Below are positions 26,019 through 34,049 of a stretch of DNA of 64,000 nucleotides, one piece after another (the stretch's first letter is position 1; every line of letters starts with the position of its first letter). The position numbers and the translations under genes were made by a program. The DNA comes from an uncultured Verrucomicrobiota bacterium. Lineage in GTDB: Bacteria > Verrucomicrobiota > Verrucomicrobiia > Chthoniobacterales > JACTMZ01. Under the pieces are notes generated by a model. It saw nothing but the letters and a program-made list of their open reading frames with translations, searched no databases and was not told the origin of the DNA. Where the stretch lies: the NCBI GenBank assembly GCA_903953565.1, contig CAJBKE010000068.1, positions 1 through 64,000 on the forward strand, given 5' to 3'.

Positions 26019-26022
26019 GCCA

Positions 26023-26094
26023 TGCGCGATGCAGGGTTCGAACCTGCGACATCTTGCGTGTGAAGCAAGCGCTCTACCACTGAGCTAATCGCGC
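26023..26094 (-). tRNA. tRNA-Val (CAC), CCA not encoded
   Basis: 72 nt with a complete cloverleaf: acceptor GCGCGAT/ATCGCGC with discriminator A, D-arm GCTC-AGTGGTA-GAGC, anticodon loop TTCACAC (anticodon CAC, reads GUG), and T-arm GCAGG-TTCGAAC-CCTGC. The bases after A73 are TGG, so CCA must be added by the nucleotidyltransferase, unlike the fMet and Ser tRNAs here. A possible promoter upstream is TTGACG (26139-26134) with AATAGT after a 19-bp spacer. Confidence 0.96.
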
Positions 26095-26145
26095 GAAAGG
26101 AGATCCCAACTATTTGCCACGGAGCACGCGGGCCGTCAATCCCGG

Positions 26146-27186
26146 CTACCGCACGAGCAAGCGATCGCCGGCCGAGAGCCCCTCGAGCACCGGATAAAAT
26201 CCGTCCAACTCCTCCCCCACCCGCACCCGCACGCTCTCCGGTCCGCCCTCCCCGGTCGAAACGCGCAACACCGTGGCACCCGACCCCTCGAGCCGCACGC
26301 AGGCCGTGGGGATGAAAAGCTGGTTCTCGTAGAGCCCGACCTTCGCCGTCATCTCGCCGGTCAAACCGCCGCGCAAAGCGAGATCCGCATTGGCCAGCTC
26401 TCCTTCAACGCGGAAAAGGCGTGTCGATTCGTCCGACGCGCGGGCCACATTGACGACCGGCACGTCAAAGACCTTGCCCGGCGCGGCGGACAAACGCAAT
26501 TGGACCTTCGTCCCGGCCGGAAAGGAGTCCACGTCACGTTCATTGACATAAAACACTATCCGCAAGCGGCTGGTATCAACCATGCGAACGACCGGCTGGT
26601 TGATGTTCACCGCCTCGCCCACCTGCACGAGCCGCTCGACGACCGAACCGTCGAATGGCGCACGGATGGTGTGATCCTCCAATCGCGCCCGCGTGGCGTC
26701 TTCCTCGGCATCGGCTTGGCGCGTCTCGGCGCGAACGGCCTCGACTTGGGTGCGGGAGACAACGCGGTTTTTGCCCAGTGTCTCGGCTTCGCCCAGGAGT
26801 CGTTGCAACTCGACGAGTTTCGCTTCCGCCCGCCGATAGTCGCTCGCGGCAATTTCGTCATCGAGAAGGACGAGCGGATCACCGGCCTTGGCCGGCGAGC
26901 CGGTTTCCACTTTCACCTCGGAAACTCGGCCGGCCACCTCGGCCGGGACATCGGCCACCAGCCATGGGTCAACGGCCGCCGCATAGCGGCGCTCCCGCTC
27001 CACGGTGCGCGGTTCGACCGTGAAGATGAAATCCTCCCGCTCCTTGAGCTGCGCCTTCTCCTCTTGCAGACGGCGTTTTTGTTCGACCGAATCGAAATAC
27101 CGTCCCACCGCGGCCAGCATGACAGCCACCACGATGGAGAGCCCGAGGAACGCGAGGATGGCGCGCTTGGATCGGCGGGCAAGCAT
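26146..27186 (-). CDS. HlyD/RND-type periplasmic adaptor (membrane fusion protein)
   Basis: 346 residues. One N-terminal membrane anchor (about 9-28), then a lipoyl half-motif 'VDPWLVADVPAEVAGRVSEVKVETGSPAKAGDPLVLLDD', an alpha-hairpin (about 110-165), a second half-motif 'HTIRAPFDGSVVERLVQVGEAVNINQPVV', and beta-barrel and membrane-proximal domains ('GLTGEMTAKVGLYENQLFIPTACV'). Adaptors of this kind link an inner-membrane RND or ABC pump to an outer-membrane channel. No pump gene follows inside the window, so the partner is elsewhere or the protein serves a pump without a fixed operon. Confidence 0.85.
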   Translation of the reverse strand: MLARRSKRAILAFLGLSIVVAVMLAAVGRYFDSVEQKRRLQEEKAQLKEREDFIFTVEPRTVERERRYAAAVDPWLVADVPAEVAGRVSEVKVETGSPAKAGDPLVLLDDEIAASDYRRAEAKLVELQRLLGEAETLGKNRVVSRTQVEAVRAETRQADAEEDATRARLEDHTIRAPFDGSVVERLVQVGEAVNINQPVVRMVDTSRLRIVFYVNERDVDSFPAGTKVQLRLSAAPGKVFDVPVVNVARASDESTRLFRVEGELANADLALRGGLTGEMTAKVGLYENQLFIPTACVRLEGSGATVLRVSTGEGGPESVRVRVGEELDGFYPVLEGLSAGDRLLVR

Positions 27187-27223
27187 GCGGAAGTTTATAT
27201 CGCGGGGCGCCCCGCGTCACGCG

Positions 27224-27613
27224 TCAGCCATCCAAACGCACGACGCACTCAATCTCCACCTGCATGTTGAGCAGCTGTGCGCCCACCGTGGTGCGCGCCG
27301 GATAATCACCCTGGAAGAACTCTTTGTAGACCGCATTCATCTCGGCGAAATTTTTCTCGGTCAACTGGGCGAGAAAGACCCGCACGCTGACCACATCGGA
27401 CAATTTGGCACCCGCGCCTTCGACCACCTTGCGCAAGTTGGTCAGGACGATGCGGGTCTGCTCGCCGACCGGGCCGTCATGCATCTTGCCGGTGGACGGA
27501 TCCATCGGCGTCATGCCGGAAACAAAAAGGAATTTCCCCTCCGCGGCGACCGCGAGGGAGTAAGGACCGATGGCTGTCGGGCCTTCGGGGACGGAGGTGA
27601 AGCAATTGCGCAT
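27224..27613 (-). CDS. ridA: RidA-family reactive imine deaminase
   Basis: 129 residues. 'AIGPYSLAVAAEGKFLFVSGMTPMDPSTGKM', 'QTRIVLTNLRKVVEGAGAKLSDVVSVRVFLA' and 'YPARTTVGAQLLNMQVEIECVVRL' are the canonical YjgF/YER057c motifs; Arg in 'ARTTV' and Glu in 'VEIECV' line the active site. RidA hydrolyses reactive enamine/imine intermediates from PLP enzymes to ketoacids. It precedes the membrane fusion gene by 37 nt on the same strand, but no functional link is obvious. Confidence 0.92.
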   Translation of the reverse strand: MRNCFTSVPEGPTAIGPYSLAVAAEGKFLFVSGMTPMDPSTGKMHDGPVGEQTRIVLTNLRKVVEGAGAKLSDVVSVRVFLAQLTEKNFAEMNAVYKEFFQGDYPARTTVGAQLLNMQVEIECVVRLDG

Positions 27614-27670
27614 GGAGGTCTTTTATCGTGCGCTGTGGCGAAAGCAACGCTGCGCTGCCGCTGCAACCAG

Positions 27671-27735
27671 GGTCGATGGCGATGTCTCCAACGCAATGGC
27701 GTCGCTGATGATCGCGCCGGGACGGCGCGATCCAC
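27671..27735 (+). repeat. REP-like palindromic repeat, copy 2
   Basis: 65 bp between ridA and the pseudouridine synthase. The right arm (ATCGCGCCGGGACGGCGCGA then TCCACC) is perfect; the left arm (GGTCGATGGCGATGTCTCC) is degenerate. The element ends exactly one base before the pseudouridine synthase stop codon. Confidence 0.8.
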
Positions 27736-28437
27736 CTATCGCCCCGCCGCCGCCTTGCGCAGCGAATCAATCTCCCGCGCCGTCAGCTCGCGCCAAGCGC
27801 CGCGCGGGAGGCGGCCCAGCTTGAGCGGACCGAGGCGCGTGCGGGTCAGGCGCTTCACCTTGTAACCGAGCGCGGCGAACATGCGGCGGATCTGGCGGTT
27901 GATGCCCTGCGTAAGGACGACCCGTAATTTGTTCCCACCCTCGATGTGCACGTGCGCGGCCTTGGCGCGACCCTCCTCGAGATATATGCCCTTCAAAAGC
28001 TTCGCCGTCAGCGCCGGATCGAAAGACCTGTCCAGGATCACTTCGTATTCTTTTTCCACGTGCCGCGAAGGATGCGTGATTGCTTGGGCAAGCGCGCCGT
28101 CATTGCTGAGGAGCAGAAGCCCCTCGCTTTCAGCATCGAGGCGCCCGACATGGGGCAAGTTCCCGGCATCGCGCGGGATCAAGTCATAGACCGTCGGCTT
28201 GCCTCCCTGCGACTGACGGGAACTCAGGCAGCCTGATGGTTTGTGCAGAACGAGGTAACGCGACTGCGCCGGCCGGACCACGCGTCCGCGCGCCACGACC
28301 GTGTCATCGGGATCAACCACCGTAGCCAATTCGCGCACGGGGCGACCATTGATGCGAACGCCGCCACCGAGAATCACCTCCTCGCAAGCACGGCGTGATC
28401 CCAGCCCGCAGAGGGCGAGGTAACGATTTAGGCGCAT
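27736..28437 (-). CDS. rluB: RsuA/RluB-family rRNA pseudouridine synthase
   Basis: 233 residues. An N-terminal S4 RNA-binding domain ('MRLNRYLALCGLGSRRACEEVILGGGVRINGRPV') is followed by the synthase domain with 'YLVLHKPSGCLSS' and the catalytic motif 'HVGRLDAESEGLLLLSND' (Asp101). 'LTQGINRQIRRMFAALGYKVKRLTR' is the standard C-terminal motif. It isomerises a uridine in 23S rRNA (RluB or RluE-like) or in 16S (RsuA-like); which site cannot be fixed from sequence alone. Its 3' end abuts a palindromic repeat. Confidence 0.92.
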   Translation of the reverse strand: MRLNRYLALCGLGSRRACEEVILGGGVRINGRPVRELATVVDPDDTVVARGRVVRPAQSRYLVLHKPSGCLSSRQSQGGKPTVYDLIPRDAGNLPHVGRLDAESEGLLLLSNDGALAQAITHPSRHVEKEYEVILDRSFDPALTAKLLKGIYLEEGRAKAAHVHIEGGNKLRVVLTQGINRQIRRMFAALGYKVKRLTRTRLGPLKLGRLPRGAWRELTAREIDSLRKAAAGR

Positions 28438-28477
28438 GGACCGGCTCAGGCCGCCGAAGGGCGGCCCGCCGCGACGA

Positions 28478-28633
28478 TTACTCGTCCGGTTTGGTTTTTT
28501 TGAGGCCGATGACGCTCTGGCCGTCTTTGAATTGACCGCGCTTCTTGAGCACCTCGACGCGCTCGAAACGCTTGAGGACGTTGCGCTTCGCCTTGATCGC
28601 GCCTTGGCCGCGGAGACTTCTGTGCTGACTCAT
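28478..28633 (-). CDS. Small basic protein, Chlamydiae/Verrucomicrobia family
   Basis: 51 residues from the ATG at 28633: strongly basic, starting 'MSQHRSLRGQGAIKAKRNV' and continuing 'LKRFERVEVLKKRGQF' and 'GLKKTKPDE'. The sequence matches the short lineage-specific protein family known from Chlamydiae and Verrucomicrobia, whose size and charge suggest a ribosome or RNA partner. Its role is not established. The gene stands alone, 40 nt before the pseudouridine synthase, which fits an rRNA-related context. It supports the taxonomic placement. Confidence 0.85.
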   Translation of the reverse strand: MSQHRSLRGQGAIKAKRNVLKRFERVEVLKKRGQFKDGQSVIGLKKTKPDE

Positions 28634-28686
28634 AATACGCAGGATCTTAGCGCCCCCCCTTCCGGATGCCAAACAAAAGCTGCAGC

Positions 28687-28815
28687 TCAGCGAAACCAAG
28701 CCAGAAGACCGCCACTTATCGCCAACCAGAACAACGCGGTGCCAAGAAGGATAGCACCCCAGACCGCCGCGCGGGCCAGTTTCCAACGCTTCGGTTCCGT
28801 TGCCGTGCTGCTCAT
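28687..28815 (-). CDS. Tiny single-pass membrane protein (42 aa)
   Basis: Starts at the ATG at 28815, overlapping the previous stop by ATGA. 'MSSTATEPKRWKLARAAV' is followed by one hydrophobic helix (about 17-40, 'VWGAILLGTALFWLAISGG') and the protein ends two residues later (WFR). Probably an inner-membrane microprotein with a cytoplasmic N-terminus. The coupling to the 88-residue and 284-residue genes suggests one unit. No homology was recognised. Confidence 0.6.
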   Translation of the reverse strand: MSSTATEPKRWKLARAAVWGAILLGTALFWLAISGGLLAWFR

Positions 28816-29078
28816 GGTTCGTCGAGTTCCCTGCTGAAATGCCCTCGCACGAGGCGGCAAAGGAAGAGCACGACCGGAATGGCCAGAACAGCCAACCCCA
28901 GCACGAAAACCTCCCGCGGGAACTCCCCGTAAATTAGATAGCTCAGGGCCGCAGCGATGAAAACGGCCACCGCCATGGGGAGGCAGATGAAGGCGGCCGG
29001 CATGACCGAGCGCTCGAATCTTTCGCGTTCCGTGCGGCGCGCGATGCGTTTGGGACGGTGCTTGAAACGCGCGCTCAT
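28812..29078 (-). CDS. Small membrane protein (88 aa, two spans)
   Basis: From the ATG at 29078. The N-terminus is basic ('MSARFKHRPKRIARRTERERFERSVM', about 25 residues), then two hydrophobic helices (about 26-46 and 52-74) with a short loop 'IYGEFPREV', ending 'RGHFSRELDEP'. It overlaps both neighbouring genes by 4 nt, so it is translated with them. No family was recognised; a membrane adaptor or a complex subunit are both possible. Confidence 0.65.
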   Translation of the reverse strand: MSARFKHRPKRIARRTERERFERSVMPAAFICLPMAVAVFIAAALSYLIYGEFPREVFVLGLAVLAIPVVLFLCRLVRGHFSRELDEP

Positions 29079-29929
29079 ACCGACAAGTCGGGAACTCCGT
29101 CCAACTTGGCCACCAACTCGCGCTGCGCGGACAAAGCGCGCTCGACAAGCGCATCCGGCAAAGTGTCTGCCCGACCCGCAATATCCTCGGACCACAACAA
29201 CCGCCCCTTTTGCCCGTCATGCAAACGCGCGGTGAAGACCACCTGGCCATCGCCGTCCGCCTGCGCTTCGCCGGACAAAATGAAACGTGCACCGTTGCGC
29301 CGTCCAAGATCGCGCGCGGTGTCGCTGTCGAGCAGACCATCGGCGGAGGGTGACGCGGGCCCGGCGAACACCGCCACACCGCCTCGCCGCACGAGGCAGT
29401 CGACCACACGCGTGCGGAAAGCCGGACCGCACGAACCGGAATCACCGTCGTGCAACACGTGCACCGTGATGGCGTGCGGATCAAGGAACGCGTTTTCCTG
29501 ACGGGGCGCCTGGCGATCAAAAACCGGAACGTAGCCTCCCCGCGGAAGCGTGATCCGCACCGAGGCGCGTAATCCGCTTTTCAAATAGTATGTCTCGAGA
29601 TCGCGCCGCAATTTGGCCGCCTCGATGCGCACGATGGGATCGGTCGCCGGATTGAAAGTGGTAGGCCGACCGAAAACCTCTGTCGCGACCTGGTATCCGC
29701 CGACCTTCTCGAAGCGGCTGTCGAGCGAGCAGCGCACAACGTATTCCAGAAAACGACGATTCCGTGCCGTGGCCGGAAAATCCGCGCTGTTCACAATTTC
29801 CGTCAGAGCCGCAAGCACTTCTTCTCGCGTCACAGACGGATCGGATTGCTCAGTGCGCCGATGTCCAGTGCACCGCCTGCGTGCTTTTTTCTCTGTGACA
29901 AGAGGGGCGTCGGCAAGGGCTGTTTCCAT
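29075..29929 (-). CDS. TolB/FlgO-like protein with N-terminal domain of cyclase-TPR proteins
   Basis: 284 residues. Residues about 34-138 ('EEVLAALTEIVNSADFPATARNRRFLEYVV', 'YQVATEVFGRPTTFNPATDPIVRIEAAKLRRDLETYYL', 'LPRGGYVPVF') resemble the N-terminal domain of the long adenylate cyclase-like/TPR proteins common in rhizobia. Residues about 150-275 have the FlgO/TolB-N pattern ('ARDLGRRNGARFILSGEAQADGDGQVVFTARL...GRLLWSEDI'). In those relatives TPR repeats follow; here the protein ends after the second domain. No signal peptide. Downstream of a kinase-regulator pair, it may be a regulatory or DNA-contacting protein, but this is inference. Confidence 0.6.
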   Translation of the reverse strand: METALADAPLVTEKKARRRCTGHRRTEQSDPSVTREEVLAALTEIVNSADFPATARNRRFLEYVVRCSLDSRFEKVGGYQVATEVFGRPTTFNPATDPIVRIEAAKLRRDLETYYLKSGLRASVRITLPRGGYVPVFDRQAPRQENAFLDPHAITVHVLHDGDSGSCGPAFRTRVVDCLVRRGGVAVFAGPASPSADGLLDSDTARDLGRRNGARFILSGEAQADGDGQVVFTARLHDGQKGRLLWSEDIAGRADTLPDALVERALSAQRELVAKLDGVPDLSV

Positions 29930-30015
29930 GACAAATTAGAATCCCTTGCCGCGCGGCATCCGACAATTGCCCTTTGGTGCAATCGGTCCGGGCGACCCGT
30001 GGCCGAATGCCAGCC

Positions 30016-30621
30016 TCAAGGCGCACCCGCATCCCGCACCAAGAGGGCCCATTCCGCCGCCGACTGGATCCCTAGCTTCCGGGCTACTGCGGCGCGATGG
30101 TGTTTCACCGTGCGTTCGGCAATCCCCAACTCCGCCGCGATCTGCTTGTTCAGGAGGCCGCGAATCGCGCCGCCCAGAACCTGCCGCTCGCGCGCGCCGA
30201 GCACGTCGATCTTTTCCCGAGCGGCGAAGCGGGCCGCCGATTGCGGGCGCTCCCTCGCATCTCGGGCCAGCGCACGCTCGATCGCCTCGACCAGTTGCAC
30301 TTTGGGCGCACGCTTGGTCAGAAAGTCTTCCGCGCCGCCGCGCATGGCACGCACCGACGTCGGGATATCGCCCTTGCTCGTGAGAAAAACCACCGGCAGC
30401 GGGTTTGCCGACCGCGCGAGCGCCTGCTGCAGATCGAGACCGCTTTGGTGGGGCATCTGCAGATCGGTCAGCACGCAGCCCGCCGACGAGGCGTCTTTGC
30501 GCCGCAAAAAGTCGTGCACAGAGGAATACGTCGCTACTTCGAACCCTGAGGCACGCAGCAAGCGCGAGACGCTGCGCAGGAACGGCGCATCATCGTCCAC
30601 GATGTGCACCACAGCCTTCAT
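30016..30621 (-). CDS. FixJ-like response regulator
   Basis: 201 residues from the ATG at 30621. Receiver domain: acidic pair Asp10-Asp11 near 'HIVDDDAPFL', phospho-acceptor Asp53 in 'LTDLQMP', 'FLTSKGDI' and Lys in 'FLTKRAP'. A LuxR-type HTH follows ('LGARERQVLGGAIRGLLNKQIAAELGIAERTVKHHRAAVARKLG'). This FixJ/TodT layout activates transcription on phosphorylation. Its start overlaps the kinase stop by one base, so it is almost certainly the partner of the five-PAS kinase. Targets are unknown; the 284-residue gene 86 nt downstream is one candidate. Confidence 0.92.
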   Translation of the reverse strand: MKAVVHIVDDDAPFLRSVSRLLRASGFEVATYSSVHDFLRRKDASSAGCVLTDLQMPHQSGLDLQQALARSANPLPVVFLTSKGDIPTSVRAMRGGAEDFLTKRAPKVQLVEAIERALARDARERPQSAARFAAREKIDVLGARERQVLGGAIRGLLNKQIAAELGIAERTVKHHRAAVARKLGIQSAAEWALLVRDAGAP

Positions 30622-33338
30622 CACAGCAGTCTCCTTCTATGCACGGGCAACGTCATTATGACAGTGAGGCCTCGACCCGCGAGGTTCTCGACGCGCAGTT
30701 GCCCGCCGTGCTGCTCGACAATGTTCGCCACGATGGGCAGACCCATGCCCAGTCCTCCTTCCTTTGTAGTGTGAAAAGGCTCGAGCAAACGATCTTTCTC
30801 CTCGTCGGAAACACCGCCGCCGTTGTCACCCACCGAGATGGCCACCGAGCCGACGAGGGACTCGCCCGCGCGCAGTTGGATGAGACCGTCTGCGCGCGCA
30901 CCGATGGCATCGGCCGCGTTGAGCACAAGGTTGAGCAGGGCCTGCTGCAAGAGCACCGTATCGCCATCGATCGGAGACAGCCCGGGTTCGACGGAAGTTT
31001 CGAGCTTGATTTGCCTGGCCTCGATCACCGGACGGACAAGTTCGCAGATCTGCGCAAAGAGCGACGGGACATCGACCGCTGCGCGCGCGAAGGGCTGTTT
31101 CTCCACCATGGCGCGGATGCGATCGAGCACCGCACCGGCGCGGCGGTCGTCCTCGATGATGTCGCGTAGGATGTTGCGCAACTCGGGAAGATCGGGCGGG
31201 GTTCGAGTCAGAATGATTTCTGCGGTCTCCGCATTGTTGAGGATGGCACCGAGCGGTTGGTCCAACTCGTGGGCGAGCGCGGCAGCCAACTGCCCGAGCG
31301 CGGACACGCGACCGACCCGGGCCAACTGGTCGCGTTGCTCGCGGAAAAGTCGCTCGGCGCTGTTGCGCTCGGTCAGGTCGACCCACAAACCGAACACCTC
31401 GCCCGCGAGCAAAATGCCGGAAAACTGCATCTCGTGCTCGGCACCGGATTTGTCGATCACTCTGACCTCGGAAGAGGCATTGATTTTCCCATCCCCCGCC
31501 TGCGCGTCCTGCAACTGCTGCCCCCAGTCGGCCATGATGCGCGCCCTATAGGCCGGATCGGGATAAGCGCGCTGCATACAGTGCTCCAAATCGGGAATGT
31601 CCTCGGCCGTGTAGCCGACTATATCGGTGAAAGCCTTGTTCGCCCAGAGGCGGCCGTTGGCCAAATCCAAACGGACGATGCCGAGCGGCGCGTTTTCGAC
31701 CAACGCGCGCAAGCTGGCTTCGCTCGCGGCCAGAAGGCGCTCGGCGCGGTTGCGCTCGGTCAGGTCGACAAATGTCCCGAACATCTCGCCGCCGAGAAGG
31801 ACCGCGCTGATTTCCACCTCGCGCTGCGCGCCCGATTTGTCGGCCATGCGGTAAACCCGCGCACCGATCCTGCCGTCCGATTGGCGCGCGTTTTCCAAGT
31901 CCGCACCCCACGTCTGGAGAGCTTCCCGACGGTATTCCGGATCGGGATAAATTTTTTCGAACCACGTGTCATAGTCCGGCACGTCGTCGATCGTCCAGCC
32001 GAACGTGCTGGTGAAAGCCTTGTTGAAGCTCAGCACGCTGCCGCCCTCCCTCGTGAACGAGATGGCCACCGGCGCGTCTTCGATCATGCGCCGGAACCTT
32101 GCCTCGCTTTCCTCCAGCTTTGCCCGAACGCGGTTGCGCTCAGTCACGTCTTCCATCGAAGTGACAAGCTTGTTGCCCACCGCCACCGCCTGGATCAAGA
32201 CGTCGCGGGGTTCGCCATTTTTCGCCAGGACAGTAATCTCGATTGGCCCGACGTCGCCCTCCGTGCGCAGCGCGGCCTGCACTTGGCGGTCAAGAGCAGC
32301 AAAGATCTCGTTCCGCTTCTGCTCGTCGGGGAAAGCCTGGCGCGCCCAGTCGCTCACCGTGGGAATGTCCCCGCGCTCGTAGCCGAAAAGCGCGGTGAAG
32401 CGACGGTTGAGGAAGGTCACTTCGGCCCGCGCGTCCTGCCAGTCGAAGTCCAGGCCCGCCGCGCTCATCACCACCGGGAAAGGAAGGCTCTCCATCACGC
32501 GCCGCAACTCCTCCTCGCGCGCCGCGCGCATCTCCAATTCGCGCCGCCGCTGGGACACATCGGTGAACGTCCCGACAAATCTCCCCGCGACGACCGCACC
32601 AGCCACCTCCACATCCAAGACGCGTCCGTTCTTGCACGTGACGCGGTATTCCAAAGGCCGCAGCACCTCCCCCTTCGCCGCTTGAGCGAACCACTCTTCC
32701 GTGTCCTGCCGCACCTGTTCGCGGTAGACCTCGTCGGGATAAGCTTTGGCGAACCACGCCTCGATGCTGGGCACCTCGTCCGGTTCGTAGCCGAAGGTTC
32801 GGACAAACGCGCGGTTCACCTGCAGGTCACTGCTATCCGAGAGACCCGTGAAAGCCATCGGCACCGGCGCCTCCTGGATCTGCCGCCACAAGTTCTGCTC
32901 GTTGGCGCGCAAATTTTCCTCGGCCTGCTTCAGCGCCGTGATGTCGCGATCCGCACCGCGGAATCCGACAACGCGCCCCTCTTCGTTTCGGATCGGCATA
33001 CCGCTGGACGAGATCCAGACAATCTCGCCGGATTTCGCCACCAGCGGGAGGGCGAGTTGCGAAAACTCCTCACCCTGACCAATCCAGTCTTCGGAAAACT
33101 CCTTTTCCAACTCCGGGGTCGATTGCACCGGATAAAAATCCTGGATGGTCCGCCTCCCCACCAACTCTTCCGGCCGGTAGCCGAGCAAATCCTCGAAGGA
33201 AGAGCTGACATAAGTGAAGACACCTTCTCGGTCTACCTCCCAGACCGCCGTCCGGCTCAACTTCAAGACGGTTTCGATGCGCCGCAAGGCATCGGCGACA
33301 TCGCTCGACGCAGCGGCTTGCTGGGTTAAAACGTGCAT
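30621..33338 (-). CDS. Soluble histidine kinase with five PAS domains
   Basis: 905 residues with no membrane span, so probably cytoplasmic. Five PAS units in tandem: about 17-135, 140-265, 265-400, 400-530 and 530-660, most closing with a 'D.TERN.AE' type linker (for example 'GTFVDLTERNRAERLLAASE', 'GLWVDLTERNSAERLF'). HisKA follows with 'ALAHELDQPLGAILNNAE' (His690), then HATPase_c with 'LLNLVLNAADAIG', 'VGDNGGGV' and 'GGLGMGLPIVANI'. The ELDQPL box puts it in the FixL/TodS-like group. Ligands could be oxygen, light or metabolites; no heme-FixL His was assigned. It forms a pair with the FixJ-like regulator. Confidence 0.93.
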   Translation of the reverse strand: MHVLTQQAAASSDVADALRRIETVLKLSRTAVWEVDREGVFTYVSSSFEDLLGYRPEELVGRRTIQDFYPVQSTPELEKEFSEDWIGQGEEFSQLALPLVAKSGEIVWISSSGMPIRNEEGRVVGFRGADRDITALKQAEENLRANEQNLWRQIQEAPVPMAFTGLSDSSDLQVNRAFVRTFGYEPDEVPSIEAWFAKAYPDEVYREQVRQDTEEWFAQAAKGEVLRPLEYRVTCKNGRVLDVEVAGAVVAGRFVGTFTDVSQRRRELEMRAAREEELRRVMESLPFPVVMSAAGLDFDWQDARAEVTFLNRRFTALFGYERGDIPTVSDWARQAFPDEQKRNEIFAALDRQVQAALRTEGDVGPIEITVLAKNGEPRDVLIQAVAVGNKLVTSMEDVTERNRVRAKLEESEARFRRMIEDAPVAISFTREGGSVLSFNKAFTSTFGWTIDDVPDYDTWFEKIYPDPEYRREALQTWGADLENARQSDGRIGARVYRMADKSGAQREVEISAVLLGGEMFGTFVDLTERNRAERLLAASEASLRALVENAPLGIVRLDLANGRLWANKAFTDIVGYTAEDIPDLEHCMQRAYPDPAYRARIMADWGQQLQDAQAGDGKINASSEVRVIDKSGAEHEMQFSGILLAGEVFGLWVDLTERNSAERLFREQRDQLARVGRVSALGQLAAALAHELDQPLGAILNNAETAEIILTRTPPDLPELRNILRDIIEDDRRAGAVLDRIRAMVEKQPFARAAVDVPSLFAQICELVRPVIEARQIKLETSVEPGLSPIDGDTVLLQQALLNLVLNAADAIGARADGLIQLRAGESLVGSVAISVGDNGGGVSDEEKDRLLEPFHTTKEGGLGMGLPIVANIVEQHGGQLRVENLAGRGLTVIMTLPVHRRRLL

Positions 33339-33409
33339 GGCAGGGCAGCGCCAAAATAGTCAGCAAATCCGACCTGCGCCAACTCCCGATCGTCCCGCCA
33401 GAAGAAGCC

Positions 33410-33964
33410 TCAGACCAAGCCCAACTTCATCCGCCCCGCTTCCGTGATCATCCCTTGGTTCCACGGCGGCGACCAGACGAGGTCGACTTCCGCGCTTTCC
33501 ACGCCGGGGACGGTGAGGATGCGGCTGCGCGCGTCGGCCGCGATAGTCGGGCCCATGCCGCAGCCCGGTGCAGTGAGGGTCATTTTGACATTCACCGTCG
33601 TGCCGCCTGATTCGCTTTTGCCGAGGATCAAATCGTAAACCAGTCCGAGGTCGACGATGTTCACGGGAATCTCCGGATCGTAGACGTTCTTCAATTGCGC
33701 CCAGACATCGTCATCTTTGACTTCAACGCTGCCAGCCGCCGAAGGAACCGGGGCAACGTTTTCCTTCTTCTCGATTTCGAGCCCCAGGGCATCGGCATCC
33801 GTCTCGGCGATGCGGGCCAACCCGGTCTGCGTGGCCACGGTATAAGTGCCGCCGAGCGATTGGGTGATGATGACCGGACTGCCGGCCGGCAAGGAGGACT
33901 CCTCGCCGCTCGGGATCAGGATGACTTTGCAATCGCGCGTGAGGGTGATTTCCCGGTGCTGCAT
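33410..33964 (-). CDS. sufT: SufT-type (DUF59) Fe-S maturation protein
   Basis: 184 residues from the ATG at 33964. A first 70-residue region ('ILIPSGEESSLPAGSPVIITQSLGGTYTV', 'TQTGLARI') is followed by a DUF59/MIP18 domain: 'VYDPEIPVNIVDLGLVYDLILGKSESGG', 'VKMTLTAPGCGMGPTIAADARSRI' and 'VWSPPWNQGMIT'. This two-part architecture is that of SufT, which helps mature Fe-S proteins together with the SUF system. The Cys in 'APGCGMG' is conserved. No other suf genes are nearby; the gene stands between the PAS kinase and psd. Stand-alone DUF59 proteins share the second domain only. Confidence 0.88.
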   Translation of the reverse strand: MQHREITLTRDCKVILIPSGEESSLPAGSPVIITQSLGGTYTVATQTGLARIAETDADALGLEIEKKENVAPVPSAAGSVEVKDDDVWAQLKNVYDPEIPVNIVDLGLVYDLILGKSESGGTTVNVKMTLTAPGCGMGPTIAADARSRILTVPGVESAEVDLVWSPPWNQGMITEAGRMKLGLV

Positions 33965-34049
33965 AGGGAAGGTTTTATCTGTGCGCAGCGCCGATTCCAA
34001 TCAAATGGTTTCGCGCCGCGCAGTTCTCGCGTGTAGGATCCAATGCCAT

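Noticed and set aside
28478-28786. A longer 102-codon reading of the small basic protein gene
   Set aside because: The added 51 residues are Cys/Trp/Gly-rich and unlike the family; the ATG at 28633 gives the family length.
31257-33329. A 690-codon plus-strand open frame opposite the five-PAS kinase
   Set aside because: It is the mirror of a gene with full PAS, HisKA and ATPase motifs. Composition is rich in Arg, His and Ala, as expected for a shadow frame.
30621-33338. Oxygen-sensing FixL assignment for the kinase
   Set aside because: The ELDQPL histidine box is FixL-like, but I could not place the heme-ligand His and FixL-loop Arg in any of the five PAS units.
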